NCBI RefSeq assembly: GCF_004296405.1
Contig: NZ_PSRR01000061.1
Coordinates: 1-32,457 of the forward strand
Length of the DNA stretch: 32,457 bases
Direction: 5' to 3'
From: Bradyrhizobium sp. Leo170
GTDB taxonomy: Bacteria; Pseudomonadota; Alphaproteobacteria; Rhizobiales; Xanthobacteraceae
Under the pieces are notes generated by a model. That model had not been told where the DNA came from. It ran no database searches and worked only from the letters and a program-made list of their open reading frames with translations. Shown in pieces: positions 1-8,268 of the stretch. The position numbers and the translations under genes were made by a program. The stretch's first letter is position 1. Every line of letters begins with the position of its first letter.

Positions 1-961
1 AACCGCAGCACCGGCGCCCCAGGGCAACGGCCACGCCCGCATCTTCTCGTCGCCGCTGGCGCGCCGTCTTGCCAAGGGAGCCGGCATTGAGCTCGGGCGC
101 ATCAACGGCACCGGGCCGCACGGCCGCATCATCGCGCGCGACGTCGAGGAGGCGAAATCCGGCAAGGGCCTGAAGGCGCCGCCGGCCGCGCCCAGCACGA
201 CGCCGTCGATCGCGCCGTCAATGTCGGATCAGCAGATCCTCGCGCTGTTCGAGCCGGGTTCTTATGAGATCGTGCCGCATGACGGCATGCGCCGCACCAT
301 CGCGCAGCGCCTGACCGCGTCGATCCAGCAGATCCCGCATTTCTATCTGACGATCGACTGCGACATCGGCAAGCTGCTCGCCGCCCGCGAGGAGATCAAC
401 GCCGCCGCCCCGAAGGATGCCGATAAGAAGCCGCTCTACAAGCTCTCGGTGAATGACTTCGTCATCAAGGCGATGGCGGTCGCGCTGCAGAAGATCCCGA
501 ACTGCAATGTGAGCTGGACCGAAGGCGGCATGGTCAAGCACAAGCATTCCGACATCGGCGTGGCGGTGGCGATGCCGGGCGGCCTGATCACGCCGATCAT
601 CCGGAAAGCGGAAACCAAGACGCTGTCGGTCATATCGAGCGAGATGAAGGATTTTGCCGCCCGCGCCCGTGCGCGCAAGCTGAAGCCGGAAGAGTATCAG
701 GGCGGCACCACCGCCATTTCCAACCTCGGCATGTACGGCATCAACCACTTCACCGCCGTGATCAACCCGCCGCATGCGACGATCCTCGCCGTCGGCACCA
801 GCGAGGAACGGCCGGTGGTGCGCAATGGCAAGATCGAGATCGCCAGCATCATGAGCGTGACGCTGTCCTGCGACCATCGCGCGATCGACGGCGCGCTCGG
901 CGCCGAGCTGATCGGCGCCTTCAAGCAGCTCATCGAAAACCCCGTCATGATGATGGTGTGA
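1..961 (+). CDS. pdhC: Dihydrolipoamide acetyltransferase, E2 of pyruvate dehydrogenase (5' end outside window)
   Basis: The reading frame is open from base 2 and ends at TGA 959-961, so only the C-terminal part of the protein is present. It transfers the acetyl group from lipoyl-lysine to CoA in the cytoplasmic pyruvate dehydrogenase core. Bases about 35-160 encode a peripheral subunit-binding domain (SSPLARRLAKGAG, then GTGPHGRIIARDV), which holds E3. An Ala/Pro-rich linker follows, then the catalytic domain to the end. The active-site signature CDHRAIDGALG near the C-terminus carries the catalytic His and Asp. The N-terminal lipoyl domain(s) must lie upstream of base 1. E3 follows three bases plus one small gene later, as in alphaproteobacterial pdhA-pdhB-pdhC-lpd operons. 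The pyruvate rather than 2-oxoglutarate assignment rests on the linker, the local context and overall similarity. Confidence 0.93.
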   Translation, partial: TAAPAPQGNGHARIFSSPLARRLAKGAGIELGRINGTGPHGRIIARDVEEAKSGKGLKAPPAAPSTTPSIAPSMSDQQILALFEPGSYEIVPHDGMRRTIAQRLTASIQQIPHFYLTIDCDIGKLLAAREEINAAAPKDADKKPLYKLSVNDFVIKAMAVALQKIPNCNVSWTEGGMVKHKHSDIGVAVAMPGGLITPIIRKAETKTLSVISSEMKDFAARARARKLKPEEYQGGTTAISNLGMYGINHFTAVINPPHATILAVGTSEERPVVRNGKIEIASIMSVTLSCDHRAIDGALGAELIGAFKQLIENPVMMMV

Positions 962-964
962 TGC

Positions 965-1150
965 GTGACGTCTAACGCATTGCTCTATGGTCCCTATGTT
1001 CTTGCAATAGCGCTGGCGATTGCTGCGCTGATCGTCCGCGCGCGTGATCTGGCATCGACGACCCAGTTCCGGATCATGCTGGGCGGCGCCGGGCTGCTTG
1101 CGCTTGGATGGACCGGATTCCTGGTTGCTCTGGCTAGATCGGATTTGTGA
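965..1150 (+). CDS. Small membrane protein of unknown function between E2 and E3
   Basis: This gene encodes 61 residues from a GTG start to TGA 1148-1150. I do not recognise the family. Two hydrophobic segments are visible, about residues 6-24 (LLYGPYVLAIALAIAALIV) and 38-56 (MLGGAGLLALGWTGFLVAL), separated by a short basic loop, so a two-helix inner-membrane protein is likely. It begins one codon after the E2 stop and in the same frame. Its stop codon shares one base with the ATG of the E3 gene. Both junctions suggest translational coupling inside the pdh operon. There is no clear Shine-Dalgarno, which fits re-initiation after E2. Codon use resembles the neighbours. A role in anchoring or tuning the dehydrogenase complex would be speculation. 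Confidence 0.7.
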   Translation: MTSNALLYGPYVLAIALAIAALIVRARDLASTTQFRIMLGGAGLLALGWTGFLVALARSDL

Positions 1151-2571
1151 TGGCTGACACTTCCTTCGACGTTATCATCATCGGCGCCGGCCCCGGCGGC
1201 TATGTCACCGCGATCCGCGCGGCGCAGCTCGGCTTCAAGACTGCGGTGGTGGAAAAGGCCTATCTCGGCGGCATCTGCAACAATTGGGGCTGCATCCCGA
1301 CCAAGGCGCTGCTGCGCTCGGCGGAAGTCTATCATCTGATGCAGCACGCCAAGGACTACGGGCTGTCGGCGGAGAACATCTCGTTCGATCCGAAGGCGGT
1401 GGTGCAGCGTTCGCGCAACGTGGTGAAGCGGCTGAACGATGGCGTCGGCTTCCTGTTCCGCAAGAACAAGATCACGACGATCTGGGGTGAAGCGACGATC
1501 GATGCGCCCGGCAAGCTGACGGTCAAGAAGTCTTCCGTCGAGGCGCCGAAGGGCGCGCTCGGTGAGGGGACCTACCAGGCAAAACACATCATCATCGCGA
1601 CCGGCGCGCGGCCGCGCGTGCTGCCGGGACTCGAGCCCGACAAGAAGCTGGTCTGGACCTATTTCGAGGCGATGGTGCCGGACAAGATGCCGAAATCGCT
1701 CTTGGTGATCGGCTCCGGCGCGATCGGCATCGAGTTTGCCTCGTTCTATCGCACCCTCGGCGCGGAGGTGACGGTCGTCGAAGTGCTGCCGCAGATCTTG
1801 CCCGTAGAGGACACCGAAATCGCGAAATTCGCGCACAAGGCGTTCGAGAAGCAGGGCATCAAGATCTTCACCAACACCAAGGTGACAAAGCTCGACAAGA
1901 AGAGCGACAGCGTGGTCGCGACCATCGACGACGGCAAGGGCAAGCCGCAGACCATCGAGTTCGACCGCGTGATCTCGGCCGTCGGCGTGGTCGGCAATGT
2001 CGAAGGCATCGGGCTGGAGAAGCTCGGCGTGAAGGCCGAGCGCGGCATCATCGCCATCGACGGTTATTGCCGGACCAACGTCCCCGGCATCTATGCGATC
2101 GGCGACGTCGCCGGTCCTCCGATGCTCGCGCACAAGGCCGAGCATGAGGGCATCATCTGCGTCGAGGCGATCAAGGGCCTGCATCCGCACCCGATGGACA
2201 GGAACATGATCCCCGGCTGCACCTATTGCTATCCGCAGGTGGCGTCCGTCGGCATGACCGAGGCCAAGGCCAAGGAAGCCGGACGCGACATTCGTGTCGG
2301 CCGCTTCCCCTTCGTCGGCAACGGCAAGGCGATCGCGCTCGGCGAGGACCAGGGCATGGTCAAGGTGATCTTCGACAAGAAGACCGGCCAGCTTCTCGGC
2401 GCCCACATGGTCGGCGCGGAGGTCACCGAGCTGATCCAGGGCTATGTGATCGCGATGAACCTCGAGACGACAGAGGAAGAGCTGATGCACACCATCTTCC
2501 CGCATCCGACGCTGTCGGAGATGATGAAGGAAGCGGTGCTGGACGCCTATGGGCGCGTCCTCAACATGTAA
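1150..2571 (+). CDS. lpdA: Dihydrolipoyl dehydrogenase (E3)
   Basis: This 473-residue FAD disulfide reductase reoxidises dihydrolipoamide on E2 with NAD+. The N-terminal FAD dinucleotide fold reads IIGAGPGGYVTAIRAAQLG. The redox-active pair is C43 and C48 in GGICNNWGCIPTK. The NAD-binding fold is GSGAIGIEFASF, the second FAD motif is YAIGDVAGPP, and the C-terminal catalytic His lies in FPHPTLSEMM. Length is normal for the family. I chose ATG 1150 rather than GTG 1147 because it gives the usual MADTSFDVIIIGAG start and overlaps the previous stop by one base. It lies in the pdh operon and probably serves pyruvate dehydrogenase, though E3 subunits can be shared with other 2-oxoacid dehydrogenases. 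Confidence 0.96.
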   Translation: MADTSFDVIIIGAGPGGYVTAIRAAQLGFKTAVVEKAYLGGICNNWGCIPTKALLRSAEVYHLMQHAKDYGLSAENISFDPKAVVQRSRNVVKRLNDGVGFLFRKNKITTIWGEATIDAPGKLTVKKSSVEAPKGALGEGTYQAKHIIIATGARPRVLPGLEPDKKLVWTYFEAMVPDKMPKSLLVIGSGAIGIEFASFYRTLGAEVTVVEVLPQILPVEDTEIAKFAHKAFEKQGIKIFTNTKVTKLDKKSDSVVATIDDGKGKPQTIEFDRVISAVGVVGNVEGIGLEKLGVKAERGIIAIDGYCRTNVPGIYAIGDVAGPPMLAHKAEHEGIICVEAIKGLHPHPMDRNMIPGCTYCYPQVASVGMTEAKAKEAGRDIRVGRFPFVGNGKAIALGEDQGMVKVIFDKKTGQLLGAHMVGAEVTELIQGYVIAMNLETTEEELMHTIFPHPTLSEMMKEAVLDAYGRVLNM

Positions 2572-2589
2572 CGGAAGGGACGGCGAATC

Positions 2590-3831
<1,242 letters not shown>

Positions 3832-3887
3832 GGAATTAGAAAAAAGCGGGGGCCGTTCTGTTGAGTTGACCATGTCCAAATAAGAAC

Positions 3888-3908
3888 AAGCCGAGCACGG
3901 CTTTCTTT
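3888..3908 (+). terminator. Possible rho-independent terminator after the threonine synthase-like gene
   Basis: AAGCCG and CGGCTT form a 6-bp stem (3888-3893 and 3898-3903) with an AGCA loop, followed by TCTTT. It sits 56 bp after the stop at 3831 and just upstream of the Shine-Dalgarno of the next gene. It could end the pdh transcript or lie in the leader of the Bug gene. Confidence 0.4.
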
Positions 3909-3923
3909 ACAGGGGAGGGAGCG

Positions 3924-4892
3924 ATGCGAAGAATAGTTCTGGCGATGCTGGCAGTTCTCTTGTTCGGCGGCACCGCCGTCGCCCAAAACTATCCTTCGCA
4001 TCCGATCACCGTCATCGTGCCGTTCTCGGCTGGCGGGCCGTCGGATGCGATGGCGCGTATCCTCGCCGAGCGGATGAAGGCCTCGCTCGGTGAGACCCTC
4101 CTGATCGAGAACGTGACGGGGGCGGGCGGCTCGATCGGCGTCGGCCGCGCGGTGCGCTCGCCGGCGGACGGCTACACCATCTCTTTCGGCCATCTCGGCA
4201 CGCATGTCGCCAACGGCGCCGTCTACAAGCTCGGCTATGACCTCGTCGCCGATCTCGATCCCGTGGTGCTGCTGCCGAGCAACCCGATGATCATCGTCAG
4301 CAAGAATGCGATCCCCGCCAAATCGCTGAGCGAATTGTTGGCCTGGCTGAAGTCGCGCCCGTCGCCGCCGACCGCGGGCACTGCGGGCGCCGGCTCCGGC
4401 AGCCACATCGCCGGGCTCTATTTCGAGAACGTCGCCGGCATCAAATTGCAATATGTGCCCTATCGCGGGACAGCGCCGGCGTTGAACGACCTTGTCGCGG
4501 GACAGATCGACATCATGATCGATCAGACCTCCAACTCGATCAACCAGGTCCGCGGCGGCACCATCCGCGCCTATGCCGTGACCGACGACAAGCGCGTCGA
4601 CTCCGCGGCCGAGGTCCCAACCACCGATGAAGCCGGCCTGCCGGGCTTCCACATGACGCTGTGGTCCGGCCTCTGGGTACCCAAGGGTACGCCGAAGGAG
4701 ATCGTCGCCAAGCTGAATGCCGCGGCGGTGGAGGCGCTGAACGATTCCGCGGTCGTGAAGCAGCTCGAAAACCTCGGCCTGCGCATGCCGCCGAAGAACC
4801 AGCTCGCGCCCGAAGCCCTCGGCGCCTGGCAGAAGGCCGAGATCGCAAAATGGTGGCCGATGATCAAAGCCGCCGACGTGAAGGTGGATTGA
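3924..4892 (+). CDS. Bug/TctC-family periplasmic solute-binding protein
   Basis: This gene encodes 322 residues from ATG, with a strong Shine-Dalgarno (AGGGGAGGGA, 3911-3920). Residues 1-20 are a Sec signal peptide with a likely cut after AVA, before QNYPSHPI. The mature start (YPSHPITVIVPFSAGGPSD) and the central AGAGSGSHIAG and YVPYRGTAPALNDLVAGQID segments are typical of the Bug (tripartite tricarboxylate transporter receptor) family, which binds carboxylates or other small metabolites in the periplasm. Length is usual. No TctA or TctB membrane partner is in the window, so it is an orphan receptor. Such orphans are common in Bradyrhizobium and Burkholderiales, and the ligand cannot be read from the sequence. 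The gene is followed by repeats, not by an operon partner. Confidence 0.88.
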   Translation: MRRIVLAMLAVLLFGGTAVAQNYPSHPITVIVPFSAGGPSDAMARILAERMKASLGETLLIENVTGAGGSIGVGRAVRSPADGYTISFGHLGTHVANGAVYKLGYDLVADLDPVVLLPSNPMIIVSKNAIPAKSLSELLAWLKSRPSPPTAGTAGAGSGSHIAGLYFENVAGIKLQYVPYRGTAPALNDLVAGQIDIMIDQTSNSINQVRGGTIRAYAVTDDKRVDSAAEVPTTDEAGLPGFHMTLWSGLWVPKGTPKEIVAKLNAAAVEALNDSAVVKQLENLGLRMPPKNQLAPEALGAWQKAEIAKWWPMIKAADVKVD

Positions 4893-4903
4893 AATCGTAG
4901 CGA

Positions 4904-4993
4904 GTAGCCCGGGTGAAGCGAGGCGCAACCCGGGACACCTCCATCAACGTGTACGAGCGGCCCCGGGTTACGCTGACGCTCCACCCGGGCTAC
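4904..4993. repeat. Paired palindromic repeat (two inverted hairpin units)
   Basis: Two hairpins face each other. The first is CCCGGGT (4908-4914), a 13-base loop, then ACCCGGG (4928-4934). The second, in inverse orientation, is CCCGGGT (4962-4968), a 14-base loop, then ACCCGGG (4983-4989). Both are flanked by GTAG/CTAC. The loop read in the sense of unit one is GAAGCGAGGCGCA, and in unit two GGAGCGTCAGCGTA. Related single units occur at 7632-7654, 29428-29445 and 32413-32445. The arrangement resembles a BIME/REP pair placed directly after a gene. Confidence 0.75.
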
Positions 4994-5021
4994 GAAGCTC
5001 GCGCGCTGCCGCACGTGAGAT

Positions 5022-5128
5022 CCTCATCCTGAGGAACCTGCGAAGCAGGCGTCTCGAAGGATGGGCCGCCGCGGGCCAGATAGGGGCCTCATGGTTCGAG
5101 ACGCGCTGCGCGCTCCTCACCATGAAGG
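5022..5128. repeat. Second type of large inverted repeat
   Basis: The left arm (5025-5063) runs CATCCTGAGGA ... CGTCTCGAAGGATG and the right arm (5090-5124) runs CATGGTTCGAGACG ... TCCTCACCATG. Reverse-complementing the right arm gives CATGGTGAGGA ... CGTCTCGAACCATG. The two arms are thus copies of one hairpin unit, with internal small stems (CCTGC/GCAGG and GCGC/GCGC). I remember similar elements as frequent in Bradyrhizobium and Rhodopseudomonas intergenic DNA. It fills most of the gap between the Bug gene and the slt stop codon, and no gene is visible in 4893-5156. Confidence 0.7.
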
Positions 5129-5156
5129 TCTGGCAGAGCGCGAGCCGCAACGGAAA

Positions 5157-7363
5157 TCACTGCGCAGCGCCTGCAGCCGCGGTCGCCGGTGCCGCGGCGT
5201 TCGTCTCCTGCGTAACCACGCGTTGATCGGTCTTTGTTGCCACCGCCGTGCTGCTGTTAAAGCGCTCGCGGTAGACCAGCAAGTTCTCCATCACGCGCTG
5301 CACATAGTTGCGCGTCTCGGAGATCGGAATGCGCTCGACCCAATCGACCGGATCCACGTTCGGATCGCGCGGGTCGCCATAGGCCTTCACCCAGTCGCGG
5401 ACCCGGCCGCGGCCGGCGTTGTAGCCGGCGAACGTCATGATGTTACAGCCCTTGTAATCTGCGAGCAGCGCGCTGAGCTCGGCGGCGCCCATCTGGGTGT
5501 GTAGACGGGATCGGAAACCATCCGGTCCCAGTCATAGGTCACGCCGAAGCGCTTGGCGGTGTCGCGGCCGGCTTCCGGCGTCACCTGCATCAGGCCGACG
5601 GCATTGGCCGGCGACTTGTCGCGCTGATCGAACGCGCTCTCGGTGCGCGCCACCGAATAGATCATGCTGCGCTCGATCTCGGGCGCGACCTGGGTATGTT
5701 GGGGGATCCCGATGGTCGGGAAGGCGTATTGATCGAGTGCAAGGCCGCGCCCCAGCGCCAGCTTGCCGAGCTGCAGCATGGTGGCCGCATCGTTGCGGCG
5801 GGCGGTGAGCTCGCCGAGCGCGTTGAGCATGGGGACATCCGTGCTCTGCTCGCCGAGATCGGCGGCGAAATACAGCACCACGTCGCGTTCGCCGATCTGG
5901 TAGAGCATATCGGCGGCGTGCACGCGCTCGTCTACGGCAGCCGTATCGTCGGCGGCAGCAGCAGGCGAGGGCGCCCGCAGCTCGATCGCATCAAGGCCGA
6001 GCTTGGCGCGCGCGAGCTGTCCGTAATAGGCGGTCGGGTAGCGCGCGGCAGCCTCAAAGCTGGCGCGCATCGCGTCCTTTTCTCCGAGCGCTTCGGCGGC
6101 GCGGCCGCGCCAGTAGTTGGCGCGCGCCAGCACGATCGGATTTGCCGCGCCTTCGTCGATGCGCGCGAAATGCGTCGCCGCCGTCACGGGATCGTCGAGA
6201 TAGCGCAAGGCGATCCAGCCGCACGTGGAGTGGAAATCAGCACGGTAATATTCGTTGGCCGGCAGCGCGGCGGCGGCGACAACCTGGTATGCGGTCTGGA
6301 ACTTGCCCTGATCGAGCAGCTTGCGCGCCAGCGAGCGCCGCTCGCGCCACCATTGATCGGTGTCCTGCAGCGCCATGGTCTCGGGCGCGGCTGATAGCAC
6401 CAGGTCCGCTGCGTCATCAACCCGGTTCTCGCCGAGCAGCCACTGCAGGCGGCAAAGCGTGTAGCCGAGATCCTTGCGGGCCTCAGTCGCGACATCGTTG
6501 AGCTGGTCGAGCGCCTTGCTCGATTTCGCGGCCACCGCGCCGCAGGCCTTCACGATCGCAAGCTCGTCGCTGCCAAGCCGTTGCGCCGCGCGCTTGGCGC
6601 CGGCAAGATCCTTGGCGCCGATCCGCTTGTCCATGCGCGCGCGGTGATCCTCGCGGGTGAGGAGATCGCCGAACAGCTCATACGCGTCGCCTTCCAGCCG
6701 ATCCGACAATTCATCCGAGCGCCAGGCGTCGCCCACCAGACGCGCAGCTCCATCGCGGTCGCCTTCGGTCAGGAGCACCCGCGCCAGCGCGAATTTGCCC
6801 TTGGCGCTGGTGGGCCGATCGCGGGTGAAGCGATGAACCGTGACCGCGTCACTGCGCTCCTGCCACAGCCGCCCCTCGGCCTTGCGGCGCAATAGCGCCA
6901 TGCTCGGCCAATCCGGATTGGCGGCCATGAACGCCACATAGCGGCTGAAATTCGCCGTCGTCTCCGTGTGGCGCAGGATGTACCATTCGACCAGCTTCTG
7001 GCCCGCCGGGTCGGTGATCTTGTCTCTGGTGGCGGTCGCCTCTTCCGTCTTCGCCTTGCGCGCCAGATCGATCCCGTCTTTGACCAGTGCGAGATCGCCT
7101 GACAGTGCCGGCGTCGGCGCAGGAGCTTCCTTCGCGGATGCGTCTTTCGATTTCTTCGACTTGCGGCGCGCATCGGCGTGCTTGCCACGTCCGCGTTTTC
7201 CGACTGAGGCATCACGCTGGTTGCGCCCCTTCGTCGCCTTCGCGTCGTTCGTCTTCTTGATGTGCGCTTGCTTGTGGCTCGAGCGTGCCGTCGCATCCGT
7301 CGAGAATAGCGCGAGCACAGCCACGGTGAGGAGACAAGACAGCGAACGTAAGCACTGGTTCAT
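5157..7363 (-). pseudogene. slt: Soluble lytic murein transglycosylase (GH23), frameshifted near the C-terminus
   Basis: The frame starts at ATG 7363, after CAGGGGG, with a signal peptide (MNQCLRSLSCLLTVAVLALF, cut near ATA) and a Lys/Ala-rich segment. A long helical superhelix domain follows, then the SLT catalytic domain. The catalytic Glu is E575 in VARTESAFD, followed by NAVGLMQVTPEAG. The frame breaks near residue 621, at about base 5500. After MVSDPVY, the family motif NTQMGAAELS continues only in another frame, which then runs intact through FAGYNAGRGRVRDW to TGA 5157-5159. Restoring one T on the plus strand (A on the coding strand) at about 5500 gives a normal protein of about 735 residues. 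It would cleave peptidoglycan to 1,6-anhydromuropeptides in the periplasm. The break is either a sequence error or a recent mutation that truncates the substrate-binding lobe. The open frame also extends upstream to 7891, but that part lacks a signal peptide and family similarity. Confidence 0.9.
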
Positions 7364-7631
7364 TCCATGGTCCCCCTGCGAACCATTAGACAAACCAAGT
7401 CGCAAACCGTGCGGCTTGAGTGACCTAAGGTTATCACAGCGTCGATTCGCAACTGTCGCGCTCAAGCCACAGAGCGCAAAAAACGCTGACGTGAATGGAA
7501 CTCTAACCGCGGTTGAATTGCGGACTGATCGAGATGGAACTTCGCATCTGCCAATGATCGCGTCGTCGTGTGATGCCTCCCACCGAACAGACGCGAGCGG
7601 CGCGAACTCAGCCGACAATCTTGGCCAAAGA

Positions 7632-7654
7632 GAGGTGAAGCGAGGTGTAACCTC
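7632..7654 (+). repeat. Single hairpin repeat unit, diverged stem
   Basis: GAGGT (7632-7636) and ACCTC (7650-7654) enclose the 13-base loop GAAGCGAGGTGTA. The loop matches that of the unit at 4908-4934 except for two C-to-T changes. The stem bases differ, but pairing is kept. Confidence 0.6.
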
Positions 7655-7699
7655 GGGCGCATCGCCTCGCGAGAAGGGGAACTCGCCTCCTCCTCCAGC

Positions 7700-7798
7700 G
7701 TCATGCCCGCGAAGGCGGGCATCCAGTAACCGGCGGCGTCCGAACGCAAGCACTGCCTGCTGTCGAATACTGGATCGTCCGCCTTCGCGGACGATGAC
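7700..7798. repeat. Inverted repeat with GTCAT/ATGAC ends (copy 1)
   Basis: The arms at 7700-7728 and 7768-7798 both start GTCAT and end ATCCAGTA when read inward. Each arm also contains its own hairpin, GCCCGC-GAAG-GCGGGC in the left and CGTCCGC-CTTC-GCGGACG in the right. The same architecture recurs at 32300-32401 and, with a different centre, at 26718-26806. Confidence 0.7.
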
Positions 7799-8059
7799 AG
7801 CGGAGAGGGGAGAACTGTCCCTGGCTTGACCAGGATCCATAACAACAGGCGCTGGTGATGCGCCGAGCGGGTGGCCGCTTGCTAGCATCACGTCAACCTC
7901 TGGTCGTTATGGGACCTCGCTTTGGCAGCGACCACAGAGCGAGAATCGCCGGATGAGTCGGGCGAAGCCAAACCCACTACGTGGCCAGAATTGCTTCTCC
8001 TGTGATGCCAGTCGCGTGCCCAAAAAACGCCTGCTAGGCGCCAGGAACCCGTCCAAATG

Positions 8060-8096
8060 GTTGCTGCGGGGCAACGTTTGTTGCGATGAGGCAACA
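8060..8096 (+). promoter_or_regulatory. Two tandem GTTGC-N6-GCAAC dyads upstream of ilvD
   Basis: GTTGC-TGCGGG-GCAAC lies at 8060-8075 and TGTTGC-GATGAG-GCAACA at 8079-8096. Their centres are exactly 20 bp apart, about two DNA turns, and the six central bases differ between the two. That pattern suits a pair of sites for a dimeric repressor or activator. The distance to the ilvD start is about 175 bp. As RNA they could also form two hairpins, or one alternative hairpin GCAAC-GTTT-GTTGC. Confidence 0.5.
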
Positions 8097-8268
8097 GTTC
8101 TCTAAGATTTAACCGTTTGATCAGCCGGGTGTTGCATGCGCCGCTTTTTGGCCACACCCCTGCATGAAATGATGCTTCGTAAGGCTAAAGCCACGGCACT
8201 CGCGAAGCGAAGGGAAGATCACCATTTCCCGGGTCAAGGCAGAGATGGCTAGGGAAACTGGGTTCGCG

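Larger units (their letters stand above)
7364..8268. other. Long noncoding region between divergent slt and ilvD
   Basis: About 900 bp hold no gene I can support. A minus-strand frame of 89 codons at 7888-8157 lacks a ribosome-binding site and any recognisable composition. The segment contains a small hairpin repeat unit (7632-7654), a 99-bp inverted repeat (7700-7798) and a pair of dyads (8060-8096). The promoters for slt and ilvD must lie here, but I see no convincing -35/-10 pairs. Confidence 0.6.

Noticed and set aside
4893..5156. Repeat block considered as a CRISPR array or an insertion sequence end
   Set aside because: There are no regularly spaced direct repeats with unique spacers, no transposase gene and no target duplication; the units are inverted hairpins.
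7364..7891. Upstream extension of the slt frame to 7891
   Set aside because: It would bury the clear signal peptide at 7363 inside the protein and crosses intergenic repeats.
7888..8157. 89-codon minus-strand frame in the slt-ilvD gap
   Set aside because: No Shine-Dalgarno, no recognisable domain, unremarkable composition, and it runs across the dyad pair at 8060-8096.
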